A stretch of DNA of 64,000 nucleotides from Acinetobacter piscicola. Lineage in GTDB: Bacteria; Pseudomonadota; Gammaproteobacteria; Pseudomonadales; Moraxellaceae. The notes beneath the pieces are model-generated. The model ran no database searches, was not told the DNA's origin, and saw only the letters and a list, made by a program, of their open reading frames with translations. The translations under genes were made by a program, and so were the position numbers. Location: NCBI RefSeq assembly GCF_015218165.1, contig NZ_CP048659.1, positions 1,798,001-1,862,000 on the forward strand. The letters run 5' to 3'. Below, piece after piece: positions 7,662 through 18,146 of this stretch (within the stretch, counting starts at the first letter, position 1; every line of letters begins with the position of its first letter).

Positions 7662-10271
7662 ATGAATATCGCCGCAAACCCTGTGATCGAAGCAGATCAA
7701 ACTGTTTATTTAAAAGACTATCAAAAACCTGCATTTGAAGTGCTGTCGATCAATTTAGATCTGTCTGTTTACGATGATCATACGATTGTTCGTTCAAAAA
7801 TGTTGATGAAACGTCAAGTTGTGGGTGACTTAGTTCTTTTGGGACGTGATTTAGAACTCAAACAAATTAAATTGAATAGTCAGTTGCTTTCAAATACAGA
7901 TTATTCCTTAGATGCTGAACAATTGGTGATTGCAAATGCACCTGATGCGGTGACACTTGAAATTGAAGTCGTGATTCATCCTGAAAGTAATACACAACTT
8001 GAAGGCTTATACCAAGCGGCGGGTAATTTGTACGTGACACAAAATGAACCAGAAGGTTTCCGTAAAATTACCTTTTATCCTGACCGCCCTGACGTACTTT
8101 CAGTCTTTACCACACGTGTTGAAGCAGACAAAAAATTTCCTGTACTCTTAGCCAATGGTAATTTGATTGAGGCAGGTGAAGCAGGTGAGGGTCGTCATTA
8201 TACCGTTTGGCAAGACCCAACCAAAAAACCAAGTTATTTATTTGCATGTGTGATTGGTGATTTGGCGGTACTCAAAGATCGCTATACCACTTCTGAAGGG
8301 CGTGATGTTGCTTTAGAAATTTATGCTGAAGAAAAAGATATTCCAAAATGTCATATTGCGATGGAAGCATTAAAACATTCGATGCGTTGGGATGAAGAGC
8401 ATTATGGTCGCCCTTATGATCTTGATAACTATATGATTGTGGCAACAAGTGCATTCAATATGGGGGCAATGGAAAATAAAGGCTTAAATATTTTCAATAC
8501 CTCATGTGTACTTGCCGATGAAGAATATACCACTGATGCTGCAATCATGCGGGTGCAATCCGTCATTGCCCATGAATATTTCCACAACTGGACAGGTAAC
8601 CGTATTACTTGTCGTGATTGGTTCCAATTGTGTTTAAAAGAAGGCTTAACGGTGTTCCGTGATCAGTCATTCTCAGAAGATTTACAATCGGCTGCGGTAC
8701 AACGTATTGATGATGTTGCTGTTTTAAAATCGCATCAATTCCCTGAAGATTCAGGTCCATTGTCACATCCACCACGTCCTGATCATTTTGTGGAAATTAA
8801 TAATTTCTATACTGCCACTGTTTATGAAAAAGGTGCGGAAATTAACCGCATGATGGCGACATTGCTTGGTAAAGAAAAATTCCGCCAAGGGACTGATGAA
8901 TATTTCAAACGTCATGATGGTCAAGCGGTTACGGTTGAGGATTGGGTTGCAGCATTAAGCGCAGGTTCAGGCGTAGATTTATCAGCATTTCTCATTTGGT
9001 ATAACCAACCGGGTACACCAAAATTGCAAGCCCAAGGTGAGTATGATGCTGCCAATCAGACTTATCGTTTAAGCCTAAAACAAAGCTTAAAAGCACATGC
9101 AAAATATCCAAACCTGAAAGCTGTTCCCATTCCTGTAGCATTGGCTTTATTTGACGCTGAAACGGGTGAGCAACTGGTATTGAATGCTGAAGCTTTGTTT
9201 GAAAATGGTGTGAAAGATGGTGTCTATTTATTTGATCAAAATGAAGCAAGCATTGAATTTACAGGCTTAAAAGCTGCACCTGTGGTGTCGTTATTGCGTA
9301 GTTTCTCTGCGCCTGTGAACCTTGAATTTAACTATTCAGATGAACAACTTGCATTCTTATTGCAGTATGAAACCAACGGCTTTAACCAATGGCAGGCTGC
9401 TCAGACTTTGCTTGAACGCATTTTGTTGAATGGTCATGATGCTCAAACTTATCTGGATGCAATTCAGAAAACTTTACCTTTTGTGATTGCTAAAGATCCG
9501 TTATTAGCTTCGCGTTTATTTGATGTACCGACTGAGGGTTATTTAGGTAGCCGTATTGATCAAGATTATAATCCTATAGTGGTCAATGAAGCGCGTGAAG
9601 CTTTGCTGAATACTTTGGCACGTGAACTGGGCGGTTTTGTTAAAGAAACTTATCTAAGCCTTGACCCAATTGCACAAAAAGAGTTTTCTCAGGCAATGGG
9701 TGTTCGGGCGCTGAAAAATATCATGCTGAGTCTGCTTGCACGTCAGGGCGATAGCGAAGTCTTTGATTTGGCATACGAACAGTACCAAAATACAGGCAAT
9801 ATGTCTGAGCGTTTAGGTGCTTTAAAAGTCTTGGTCTGGAATGATGCACCTCAGGCACAGGAAGTTTTACAAGACTTCTATACGCGCTTTAAAGATGAAG
9901 CTTTGTCATTAGATCAATGGTTTATGATTCAGGCAGCACATCCAAAAGCAACTGCAGAAAACATTGCTTATTTAACCTCTCATGCCGATTATGATTTGGC
10001 TGTGCCGAACCGAATCCGTTCAGTATCAGGTGGTTTAAATGCCAATCCTGTCAATACATGGAGTTTTGGGGTTCAACATTTCATTGATTTAGCAAGATAT
10101 TTGGATCAGAAAAATCCAATTGTGGGTTCACGTTTGTTGCAGGTCTTGTCACGTTGGTACACTTTGGCTGAGCCACAACGTAGTCAAGTGAAAGCTGAGC
10201 TTGAAGCGTTGAAATCTCAAGTAAAATCTAAAAATGTCAGTGAAACACTGAGTAGTATGTTAAGCATTTAA
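7662..10271 (+). CDS. pepN: Aminopeptidase N
   Basis: An M1-family zinc aminopeptidase that removes N-terminal residues from peptides in the cytoplasm. The exopeptidase motif GAMEN is at about residues 267-271, the zinc site HEYFH(18 residues)E has its His pair at 304 and 308 and Glu at 327, and the C-terminal superhelix fills the last 300 or so residues. I start it at ATG 7662 (869 residues, close to the 870 of E. coli PepN), preceded by AGGAT. An upstream in-frame TTG at 7596 would add 22 residues without a ribosome site. It is flanked by the CRISPR-Cas locus downstream, with a gap of about 350 bp. Confidence 0.95.
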   Translation: MNIAANPVIEADQTVYLKDYQKPAFEVLSINLDLSVYDDHTIVRSKMLMKRQVVGDLVLLGRDLELKQIKLNSQLLSNTDYSLDAEQLVIANAPDAVTLEIEVVIHPESNTQLEGLYQAAGNLYVTQNEPEGFRKITFYPDRPDVLSVFTTRVEADKKFPVLLANGNLIEAGEAGEGRHYTVWQDPTKKPSYLFACVIGDLAVLKDRYTTSEGRDVALEIYAEEKDIPKCHIAMEALKHSMRWDEEHYGRPYDLDNYMIVATSAFNMGAMENKGLNIFNTSCVLADEEYTTDAAIMRVQSVIAHEYFHNWTGNRITCRDWFQLCLKEGLTVFRDQSFSEDLQSAAVQRIDDVAVLKSHQFPEDSGPLSHPPRPDHFVEINNFYTATVYEKGAEINRMMATLLGKEKFRQGTDEYFKRHDGQAVTVEDWVAALSAGSGVDLSAFLIWYNQPGTPKLQAQGEYDAANQTYRLSLKQSLKAHAKYPNLKAVPIPVALALFDAETGEQLVLNAEALFENGVKDGVYLFDQNEASIEFTGLKAAPVVSLLRSFSAPVNLEFNYSDEQLAFLLQYETNGFNQWQAAQTLLERILLNGHDAQTYLDAIQKTLPFVIAKDPLLASRLFDVPTEGYLGSRIDQDYNPIVVNEAREALLNTLARELGGFVKETYLSLDPIAQKEFSQAMGVRALKNIMLSLLARQGDSEVFDLAYEQYQNTGNMSERLGALKVLVWNDAPQAQEVLQDFYTRFKDEALSLDQWFMIQAAHPKATAENIAYLTSHADYDLAVPNRIRSVSGGLNANPVNTWSFGVQHFIDLARYLDQKNPIVGSRLLQVLSRWYTLAEPQRSQVKAELEALKSQVKSKNVSETLSSMLSI

Positions 10272-10617
10272 TTTTAATTAAGTGTTTGATGTTTTAATGT
10301 GCTATTTACTCTGTTTTATAGGGTAAATAGCATCTTTAGAACTTATAGAAAATCCTTATTTAAGTTGTCACTTTTCAGGCTATTTTGCTGTTACTGTTGC
10401 AAATAGTCACTCAATTCCAATATCCACATTATTCTAAATCATTTCATGTCTTCATTTAGAATGCGCTGTTATTTTCGCAGTAGTGTTCCTCCTAAAGTTT
10501 AAATACAGGCATTAGAATTTTTATAAAGTATGAAAAATACTGTTCTTTGATTGAATGATAAAAAAAATATTTGTGTTATAAATTAGGTATTAAACTTAAT
10601 GATAATAAATTTAAATT
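10272..10617. other. pepN-cas1 intergenic region
   Basis: No gene. A perfect 10-bp inverted repeat, TGCTATTTAC at 10310-10319 and GTAAATAGCA at 10323-10332, lies 40 bp after pepN. It lacks a T-run in either direction, so terminator function is uncertain. Near the right end TATAAA at 10577-10582, preceded by TGT, is an extended -10 candidate for the cas operon, with TTGAAT at 10551 as a poorly spaced -35. It starts the only block of more than 12 kb with no housekeeping gene. Confidence 0.5.
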
Positions 10618-11583
10618 ATGGAACAACTTAACCCTTCAGACCTAAAAGCCATTCTACATTCTAAACGTGCGAATTTATATTATCTTGAGCATTGCCGCGT
10701 GATGCAAAAAGATGGTCGCGTTTTATATCTGACCGAAGGCAAAAATGAAAATCAATATTGGAATATCCCGATCGCCAATACCACGGTCATTATGCTCGGC
10801 ACAGGGACATCTATTACTCAAGCGGCGATGCGTATGCTCGCCAGTGCAGGCGTATTGGTTGGCTTTACAGGTGGCGGTGGAACCCCCTTATTTATGGGCT
10901 GTGAAATTGAGTGGATGACCCCGCAAAGTGAATATCGCCCGACTGAATATATGCAGGGGTGGATACAATTTTGGTTTGATGATGCCAAACGTTTAGAAGT
11001 CGCCAAACAGTTTCAATTGGCTCGTATCGAATTTATTAGAAAAATTTGGGGCAAAGACCGAGACTTAAAAGAGTATGGTTTTCATGTGGATGATCTAGAT
11101 ATCAACCAAGCCTTAGACGGCTTTGCCAAGAAAATTCCACAACAAACTAAGGTTGGGGATTTACTGCTTGCTGAGGCAGCAACGACTAAACAACTTTATA
11201 AAATTGCAGCCACACGAACAGGTTTAAAGGATTTTAACCGTAATCCTGAACAAGGGGATTTATCCAATGACTTTTTAAATCACGGCAATTATTTGGCTTA
11301 TGGCTTAGCAGCAACCACACTTTGGGTGTTGGGCATTCCACATGGTTTTGCGGTCATGCATGGTAAAACCCGCCGTGGCGCTTTAGTGTTTGATGTGGCA
11401 GATTTAATTAAAGATGCTGTGGTTTTACCCTACGCTTTTATTTGCGCCAAAGAGAAGATGACTGAACAAGAGTTCAGAGCTCAAATTTTGCAGAAATTTA
11501 CCGAGCATAAATGCCTCGACTTTATGTTTGATAATGTCAAAGCGCAAGCTTGCAAAAATCATGATGTAGATGGAGATGCATGA
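10618..11583 (+). CDS. cas1: CRISPR integrase Cas1, type I-F
   Basis: The metal-dependent nuclease/integrase that inserts new spacers at the leader end of the array. At 321 residues it is the usual type I-F size. The catalytic set is visible: Glu186 in LLLAEAATT, His248 in FAVMHGKTRRG, and Asp259/Asp262 in VFDVADL. The N-terminal half has the beta-rich dimerisation region with GVLVGFTGGGG. In type I-F, Cas1 works in a complex with the Cas2 domain that is fused to Cas3. Its TGA overlaps the cas2-3 ATG (ATGA), consistent with translational coupling in one operon. Confidence 0.97.
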   Translation: MEQLNPSDLKAILHSKRANLYYLEHCRVMQKDGRVLYLTEGKNENQYWNIPIANTTVIMLGTGTSITQAAMRMLASAGVLVGFTGGGGTPLFMGCEIEWMTPQSEYRPTEYMQGWIQFWFDDAKRLEVAKQFQLARIEFIRKIWGKDRDLKEYGFHVDDLDINQALDGFAKKIPQQTKVGDLLLAEAATTKQLYKIAATRTGLKDFNRNPEQGDLSNDFLNHGNYLAYGLAATTLWVLGIPHGFAVMHGKTRRGALVFDVADLIKDAVVLPYAFICAKEKMTEQEFRAQILQKFTEHKCLDFMFDNVKAQACKNHDVDGDA

Positions 11584-14500
11584 TGATTGTGACCTTCATT
11601 AGTCAATGCGAAAAGAAAGCCATTCCACGTACTCGCCGTGTCTTGGATGCTTTTGCAGATCGGATTGGGGATAACACGTGGCAAACCGTGATTACCGAAG
11701 ATGGTCTAATAGCGGTGAAGAAGTTACTGCGTAAAACTGTGACTAAAAGTACCGCGGTGAGTTGCCACTGGATTCGAGGACGACGTAGAAGTGAGTTGCT
11801 GTGGATTGTGGGGAATAGGAATAAGTTTAATGCTGAGGGAATTGTGCCTGTAAATACAACACAGAAAAAGTTAGATCAAAATAAATGGGAAAATGATTGG
11901 CACTATTTACCTTTAATCAAAGCATTAGTGGCAATTTCTGCATTATTACATGATTGGGGAAAAGCTTCTGTTTTATTTCAAGAAAAACTACAACCAAAAA
12001 GTAAAAATGCCAAGAAAGGTGATCCTTTAAGACATGAATGGATTTCTTGTCTTTTACTTAATGCCCTAGTGCAATCATCAGGAAATACAACAACGGATGA
12101 AGCATGGTTAAAACGACTGATTGAGAAAAATTGGCATGAAGATGATTTAAAACAAACGGTTTTAACAGGTTTAGATCAAACGAAAGCTTTAGATCAGTTA
12201 CCACCTTTTGCACAATTAGTCGCTTGGCTGATTGTTTCTCATCATCGTTTGCCTGATTTAAAAGAAGAAGAACGTCGTAAAGATTATGCCAGTACAAAAC
12301 GAGAAACATTATCTGCAATGTTGAAAAGTATTAAAGCAGATTGGGGCTATCAAAATAAATTTGATGATGAATATCAACAGCGCGTTTTAAAATGTTTTGA
12401 ATTTGAGCAGGGTTTATTAAGCCAATCGGTCAATTGGACGAAGCAAATTAAAAAATGGTCAGCACGTTTATTACAAGAAACTCAGCATCATGCCATTATT
12501 TTTGAAGATGGCAGTTGGCGTGTCATTTTGCATCATGCACGTTTGTGTTTAATGTTAGGCGATCATTATTATTCGTCTTGTGATGCTGATACAAATTGGA
12601 AAACTACAGTAGGTTTGAGAGCCAATACTGATCCTAAAACAAAAGAATTAAAGCAATATTTAGACGAGCATTTAGTACATGTCAGTAAAAATGCCATGAA
12701 AGTGGCACAATCGTTAAGTCGTTTAGCTGATGATATGGAACCTGCTTATGATATTGTTAAACTTAAAAAGAAAAGTCCTGATGGCTTTGAGTGGCAAGAT
12801 CAAGCGGTTAAAGGGATTCAAAATTTTATTCAAAAACATGAAGATGCCCAAAAACAAGGCTGGTTTATTGTCAATATGGCAAGTACAGGCAAGGGAAAAA
12901 CCATTGCCAATGCCAAAATTATGCAGGCATTGTCGCCAAATGCAGATTCATTACGTTATATTTTAGCTTTAGGATTAAGAACTTTAACCTTACAAACAGG
13001 GGATTCTTATCGCAATGATATTGGTTTGCAAAATGATGAACTTGCGGTATTGATTGGCTCGAAAGCTGTTCAAGAATTACATCAAAAAAATAAAGCCAAA
13101 ACAGATGAAAATGAAATTAATGTAGAAGAAATAGGCTCAGAATCACTCGAAACATTATTAGACAATGAGCTTGATTATGATGTGCTGCCGCAAGCAGATT
13201 TTATGAATGTTTTATTTCCACAAAATCAGGCGGAAAAAAATAAAGCATTTTTATATAAACCTGTTTTAGCCTGTACGATTGATCATATTATTTCTGCGAC
13301 AGAAACCAAACGTGGCGGAAAATATATTTTACCGAGTTTGCGCTTATCTTCCTCTGACTTAGTGATTGATGAAGTTGATGATTTTAATGGACAAGATTTA
13401 ATTGCGATTGCGCGTTTAGTGCATTTAACAGGTATGTTAGGTCGTAAAGTGATGATTTCATCAGCAACGATTCCACCTGCACTGGCTGAAGGATTTTTTA
13501 ATGCCTATCAACAAGGTTGGCAACTCTATTGTGCCTTCAAGAAAATTAAAAATACGCAAGCGGTAGCAATGTGGGTAGATGAATTTAAGACCCAAATGAC
13601 GATGGTTGAAGATGTTGAATATATAAAGGAATATCAACAAGACCATAAAAAATTTGTACATATTCGCGCAGAACAATTGCAACAACAAATTATTAAACAT
13701 AAAGCCTATATTGTTGATTGTTCAGATTTAGTGGTAGCTAAAGAACAAGCGAAACTAGATGAAAGCATACAACAGCAGTATTTTGAACGGATTAAAAAAC
13801 ATGCTGAAAAATTACATTTAGCACACCATACAATTGATCAAAAAACTGGCAAAAAAGTGTCTTTTGGTGTGATTCGTGTTGCAAATATTCCGCCATGTGT
13901 GGCATTAACTCGATTTTTACTCAATGCCGAATGGTCTGAGAATATTGTACCTCGTGTAATGGCATATCATAGCCGACAAGTGATGTTATTACGCAGTGAA
14001 CAAGAACGGCATTTAGACCAAGCGTTGAAACGTAAAGAAAAACAAGGCGAACAACCACAAGTATTTTTAGACACAGGCAATGATGGCGTTATTCGTCAGC
14101 ATTTAGATCGTACTGATGCTGAGCATGTGATTTTTATTTTGGTGGCAACCCCTGTGGAAGAAGTGGGGCGAGATCACGATTTTGATTGGGCAATTGTAGA
14201 GCCTTCTTCTTATCGTTCCATTATTCAATTGGCAGGACGTGTTTTACGTCATCGTAAAATCAGTCAGGATATTACTCAGCCAAATATTGCGTTAATGCAA
14301 TATAACTTAAAGGGTTTGCGAGGTGCACAGGTTGCTTTTGAGAAACCTGGTTTTGAAATTAATAACAATAAATTTAAATTAAGCACCAAAAACTTATCAG
14401 AACTTTTAGATGATGATGTGAGTTTAGGCATTAATGCGATTCCACGTATTCAAGCCAAGCAACCGTTACAAGCCACGGAAAAATTAGCAGATTTGGAACA

Positions 14501-14954
14501 TGCGGTTTTAGCAGACAGTTTGACAAGCTACCAAAAGACAGGTGCAAAACCTTTAAATGCTTGGCTCACGCAAACATGGTTTTTAACTGCTTTACCGCAA
14601 AGATTTGCACCATTTAGACAAAGCTCACCCAACATTCAGCTCTTTGCAATGTGGCAAGACCATAAGCTTACGTTTTGCATAAAAGATGATTTTGGCAAGT
14701 ATATTAACCGCAATGGTTTTTATCAGATCACGCATTTAGAGCTGAGTGAATGTGAAAAATCACGTTTATGGTTAGATCGAAATTACAACGACATTTTACG
14801 TCGTATGGCGGTTGATTCTTTGCAAGAAAATGAGGATATTGAAACAAAGATGGAAGTATTATCAAAACGCTATGGGGAAATCATGTTGCCTGAATATGAT
14901 GAAAATAAGGCGTTGTTATATTCAGATCAATTTGGATTAATTATAAAAAATTAA
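11580..14954 (+). CDS. cas3: Cas2-Cas3 fusion nuclease-helicase, type I-F
   Basis: At 1124 residues this is the type I-F hallmark fusion. Residues 1-95 or so are a Cas2-like ferredoxin fold (MMIVTFISQCEKKAIPRTRR). An HD nuclease follows with LLHDWGKAS (His124-Asp125) and a later HH pair in IVSHHRLPD. Then comes a superfamily 2 helicase with Walker A ASTGKGKT (about 433-440), the DEVDD box (about 596-600) and motif VI QLAGRVLRHR (about 882). It unwinds and degrades target DNA once Cascade has bound, and joins Cas1 during spacer uptake. All catalytic motifs look intact and the frame is unbroken. Many type I-F Cas3 proteins I recall have a Cys inside the Walker A loop where this one has Lys; GKT is intact either way. 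Confidence 0.97.
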   Translation: MMIVTFISQCEKKAIPRTRRVLDAFADRIGDNTWQTVITEDGLIAVKKLLRKTVTKSTAVSCHWIRGRRRSELLWIVGNRNKFNAEGIVPVNTTQKKLDQNKWENDWHYLPLIKALVAISALLHDWGKASVLFQEKLQPKSKNAKKGDPLRHEWISCLLLNALVQSSGNTTTDEAWLKRLIEKNWHEDDLKQTVLTGLDQTKALDQLPPFAQLVAWLIVSHHRLPDLKEEERRKDYASTKRETLSAMLKSIKADWGYQNKFDDEYQQRVLKCFEFEQGLLSQSVNWTKQIKKWSARLLQETQHHAIIFEDGSWRVILHHARLCLMLGDHYYSSCDADTNWKTTVGLRANTDPKTKELKQYLDEHLVHVSKNAMKVAQSLSRLADDMEPAYDIVKLKKKSPDGFEWQDQAVKGIQNFIQKHEDAQKQGWFIVNMASTGKGKTIANAKIMQALSPNADSLRYILALGLRTLTLQTGDSYRNDIGLQNDELAVLIGSKAVQELHQKNKAKTDENEINVEEIGSESLETLLDNELDYDVLPQADFMNVLFPQNQAEKNKAFLYKPVLACTIDHIISATETKRGGKYILPSLRLSSSDLVIDEVDDFNGQDLIAIARLVHLTGMLGRKVMISSATIPPALAEGFFNAYQQGWQLYCAFKKIKNTQAVAMWVDEFKTQMTMVEDVEYIKEYQQDHKKFVHIRAEQLQQQIIKHKAYIVDCSDLVVAKEQAKLDESIQQQYFERIKKHAEKLHLAHHTIDQKTGKKVSFGVIRVANIPPCVALTRFLLNAEWSENIVPRVMAYHSRQVMLLRSEQERHLDQALKRKEKQGEQPQVFLDTGNDGVIRQHLDRTDAEHVIFILVATPVEEVGRDHDFDWAIVEPSSYRSIIQLAGRVLRHRKISQDITQPNIALMQYNLKGLRGAQVAFEKPGFEINNNKFKLSTKNLSELLDDDVSLGINAIPRIQAKQPLQATEKLADLEHAVLADSLTSYQKTGAKPLNAWLTQTWFLTALPQRFAPFRQSSPNIQLFAMWQDHKLTFCIKDDFGKYINRNGFYQITHLELSECEKSRLWLDRNYNDILRRMAVDSLQENEDIETKMEVLSKRYGEIMLPEYDENKALLYSDQFGLIIKN

Positions 14955-14963
14955 GGAGGGGAT

Positions 14964-16214
14964 ATGACAGCAAGTATTCATACTTTTTTAAATGAACGCA
15001 AAGAGCTTTGGTTAAAAGACCGTTTAAAAAAAGCAAAAGATGATGCCGAAATTGCAGAGTTACAGCAGCAAGCAGACGATAAATTTCATTTAAAAGAATG
15101 GTTACCTGATGCAGCAAAACGTGTAGTACAGCTTTCGATGGTGAGCCATCCAAGTAAATTTAGTCATCCAAGTGCAAAGACTTCAAGCATTATTGCACCT
15201 GTATCTTCTAGTAAAGATGGTTACTTACGCACAGGCAACGTGGACTATCCATTAGATGTATTTGGTAATGCGGCTGCAATGGACGTGTATAAATTTTTAT
15301 GTTTGTCATTAAGCAATGAACTTTCTGTTTTAGATGGTTTTGAGCAAGATGATCAAAATTTAAAAAATTTGATTCAACAAGCTTCGTTAGATTTTGAAAT
15401 GTTGAAAACTAATTTTTTAATGATTAAACAAAATGATACGACAAGTAAAACGGATCATTTGATTAAACAGGTTTATTTTCCTATTGCACAAGATGAATAT
15501 CATTTACTGTCAATTTTGACACCATCAGGATTAATCACCCAATTAAAGCAAAAAATTGATCTGATGCGTTTTTCTGAGCAAACTAAACTTGCCAAAGAGA
15601 ATCGCAAGAAAAATGAGCATGATGCAGAAGGTTATGCTGATATTTTTGATTTAACAGTCACAGCTTATGGCGGGACACAGCCACAAAATGTCAGTGTATT
15701 AAATAGCCAAAATGCAGGACGAGCGTATCTTTTATCAAGTTGCCCACCAACGTTAGAAAAACGTGCAATCCGACTGCCTAAAACAGATTTTTTTACACAG
15801 TGTTTATATCGCAAAAATTATCAGGAAAGTTTTGTTCAACTCCATAAATTCATGCAGTTAGATATTAATAATAATGCTATTCGTACAGCAATACGCAATA
15901 TCATTGGGTTTGTGATTGATCAAATTTTATTACAGGGATTTAAAATTCGTGAGACTTATCCTGAGGCTTGGTCAGATCAAGATTATTATGTAGGTTTGCC
16001 TAAATTACAGCGAATTTGGCTGGATCAACAGTATCAGAATGAACGAGAAAACGATGCTGAATGGCGCGATGAGATGAGCCAAAATATTGCCCGTTGGATT
16101 TTACGCAGTTATGAAAAAGTGATTGCTGATTCTTATACTCTAGGAACGGGAGAATTATTAGATGTACAACAACAGGTAGAAAATTCATTGCAAAAAGCTA
16201 AGGAGTTCTTTTAA
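14964..16214 (+). CDS. csy1: Csy1 (Cas8f), type I-F Cascade large subunit
   Basis: A 416-residue subunit of the crRNA-guided surveillance complex. With Csy2 it caps the 5' handle of the crRNA and reads the protospacer-adjacent CC. The identity rests on position (between cas2-3 and csy2), length and a charged, low-motif sequence typical of Csy1 (ERKELWLKDRLKKAKDD at the N-terminus and NPHNVS-like AYGGTQPQNVSVLN in the middle). It starts after a strong AAGGAGGGG ribosome site, 10 bp past cas3. Its stop overlaps the csy2 start (TAATG). Confidence 0.95.
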   Translation: MTASIHTFLNERKELWLKDRLKKAKDDAEIAELQQQADDKFHLKEWLPDAAKRVVQLSMVSHPSKFSHPSAKTSSIIAPVSSSKDGYLRTGNVDYPLDVFGNAAAMDVYKFLCLSLSNELSVLDGFEQDDQNLKNLIQQASLDFEMLKTNFLMIKQNDTTSKTDHLIKQVYFPIAQDEYHLLSILTPSGLITQLKQKIDLMRFSEQTKLAKENRKKNEHDAEGYADIFDLTVTAYGGTQPQNVSVLNSQNAGRAYLLSSCPPTLEKRAIRLPKTDFFTQCLYRKNYQESFVQLHKFMQLDINNNAIRTAIRNIIGFVIDQILLQGFKIRETYPEAWSDQDYYVGLPKLQRIWLDQQYQNERENDAEWRDEMSQNIARWILRSYEKVIADSYTLGTGELLDVQQQVENSLQKAKEFF

Positions 16215-17104
16215 TGCGTCAATTTTTATTGATTCCACATTTAAAAATTCATAATGCCAATGCAATGAGCAGTCCATACACCATTGGTTTTCCTGCAATG
16301 ACGGCTTGGTTAGGCGCTGTACATGCATTACAACGCAAACTACACAGCAAAAATACTGATGTTGAACTGACAAAAATTGCGGTGAGTTGTCATGATTTTA
16401 ATTTACAAACTTATAAGGGGCGAGGTGATTTCGTCCATTCGATTGTAGGAACAGCGAACCCTTTGGATAAAGATGGCAATCGGCCTGCTTTTATTGAAGA
16501 AGCACGTTGTCATTTAGACGTATCTTTGCTGATCGAATGTGAAAACATTGATCCTGATGAAAAAGAAGAATTTTTACAGCTTGTACAGCAATTGGTTACA
16601 AGCATGAAGTTTGCCAGTGGTGATGTGTTATCGGTGAAGTCTTGTAAGATTTTAAATTTTGACGATGAAGAAGATCAAGCGAAACAACTTCGTCCGATTT
16701 TAAATCAATTAATGTTAGGACATGTGCTGATTGAGCGCCGTGATTTAGTCTTACAAGGCATGAATGAAGGCTCAGATGCTTTAGATGCGGTGTTGGATTA
16801 TCTGAAAGTGACACATAGTTCAACGCTAGATGAAGATGAAAAAGTGACATGGACATCAAAACGTAAAGCGCAAGGTTGGCTTGTACCAATTGCGGTTGGT
16901 TTTCAAGGAATTTCTGAACTTGGACAAGCTAAAAACCAACGCGATGCCAATACACCACACCGATTTGCTGAAAGCGTGCTGACTTTAGGCGAATTTGTTA
17001 TGCCGTATCGGATTGAAAGTATTGATCAACTATTATGGCAATATCATTTCGATTTAGAAAATAATTTATACCTTTGCCAAAACTTAACAACACAATCTAT
17101 TTAA
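16214..17104 (+). CDS. csy2: Csy2 (Cas5f), type I-F Cascade subunit
   Basis: The 296-residue Cas5-type protein that pairs with Csy1 at the foot of the type I-F complex. The start MRQFLLIPHLKIHNANAMSSPYTIGFPAMTAWLGAV is characteristic, in particular the 'LxIxNANAxSSPxTxGFP' stretch shared by Csy2 proteins (quoted here only in part as a pattern). The C-terminal part GFVMPYRIESIDQLLW-like (EFVMPYRIESIDQLLWQYH) also fits. Translation is coupled to csy1 by a one-base overlap. It is slightly shorter than some Csy2 proteins, but no frame break is seen. Confidence 0.94.
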   Translation: MRQFLLIPHLKIHNANAMSSPYTIGFPAMTAWLGAVHALQRKLHSKNTDVELTKIAVSCHDFNLQTYKGRGDFVHSIVGTANPLDKDGNRPAFIEEARCHLDVSLLIECENIDPDEKEEFLQLVQQLVTSMKFASGDVLSVKSCKILNFDDEEDQAKQLRPILNQLMLGHVLIERRDLVLQGMNEGSDALDAVLDYLKVTHSSTLDEDEKVTWTSKRKAQGWLVPIAVGFQGISELGQAKNQRDANTPHRFAESVLTLGEFVMPYRIESIDQLLWQYHFDLENNLYLCQNLTTQSI

Positions 17105-17128
17105 CTTTACAAAAAAGGATATTCGTTC

Positions 17129-18145
17129 ATGGCTAAAAATGAAAAAGCGGTTGCTAGCGTACTTGCATTTGAAAAAAAACTTGTGCCGTCAGATGGTTAT
17201 TTTTATGGTACAACTTGGGAAAATCGCCAAGAACAAACAGCTTTAAAACTGATTGAAAAGTCGGTACGTGGGACAATTTCAAACCGTTTAAAACCTGCGG
17301 TTGCAAGTGATCCATTAAAACTGAACGCTGAAGTTGAAAAAGCCAATTTACAAAAAGTAGATGCATGTGCTTTAGCAGAGTATCAAGATACATTAAAAGT
17401 GGCTTTTACTTTAAAAGTGTTAGGGGGTATCGAACAGCCATCCGCATGTAATAATGAGGCATTTCTAAATTCATATAAAGAAGTCGCTAAAAACTATATT
17501 CAAACTCATGGATTCGCTGAACTCGCTAAACGCTATGCGCTAAATATTGCGAATGCACGTTTTTTATGGCGTAACCGTGTAGGTGCAGAAAAAATTGAAG
17601 TGGTTGTGACGGTGAATGACCAAGAATCAGTAACATTCAACGCCTTTGATTATAAATTACATGATTTTGATAGCGTTGATGCCAAAGTGCAAAATTTAGC
17701 AGATCAAATTGCACAGGCGTTAAAAGGAGAATTACCTTATTTGCTGATTAAAATCGAAGCCTATGCTTTGGTTGGTAAAGCCCAAGAAGTATATCCAAGT
17801 GAAGAGCTAGTTTTAGATAAAGGTAAGGGTGATAAGAGCAAAATTCTTTATCAAGTGAATGGCGTTGCTGCGATGCATTCACAAAAAGTGGGGAATGCTT
17901 TACGTACTATTGATACATGGTATCCAGAATTTGAGGAGCAAAAATCAGCTATTGCAATTGAGCCTTATGGCGCAGTGACTAATTTAGGAAAGGCTTATCG
18001 TACACCGAAAGCTAAACAAGATTTCTTTAGTTTATTTGATAAATATGCATTAGGTGAATCTTTAGAAAGTGCAGAACAAGAACATTATGTAATGGCTGTA
18101 CTTGTACGTGGTGGTGTGTTTGGTCAAAGTGGAAAGGACGCTTAA
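17129..18145 (+). CDS. csy3: Csy3 (Cas7f), type I-F Cascade backbone
   Basis: A 338-residue RAMP protein. Six copies line the crRNA to form the backbone of the type I-F complex. The N-terminus (VASVLAFEKKLVPSDGYFYGTTW) matches the conserved Csy3 opening 'VLAFEKKLxPSDxxxY'. Later blocks include NARFLWRNRVGAE and a conserved KSAIAIEPYGAVT segment. It is separated from csy2 by 24 bp with AAAAAAGGAT as ribosome site. The frame is intact. Confidence 0.96.
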   Translation: MAKNEKAVASVLAFEKKLVPSDGYFYGTTWENRQEQTALKLIEKSVRGTISNRLKPAVASDPLKLNAEVEKANLQKVDACALAEYQDTLKVAFTLKVLGGIEQPSACNNEAFLNSYKEVAKNYIQTHGFAELAKRYALNIANARFLWRNRVGAEKIEVVVTVNDQESVTFNAFDYKLHDFDSVDAKVQNLADQIAQALKGELPYLLIKIEAYALVGKAQEVYPSEELVLDKGKGDKSKILYQVNGVAAMHSQKVGNALRTIDTWYPEFEEQKSAIAIEPYGAVTNLGKAYRTPKAKQDFFSLFDKYALGESLESAEQEHYVMAVLVRGGVFGQSGKDA

Positions 18146-18146
18146 T

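Noticed and set aside
10310..10332. 10-bp inverted repeat after pepN taken as a terminator
   Set aside because: No T-run on either strand, so kept only as a stem-loop in the intergenic note.
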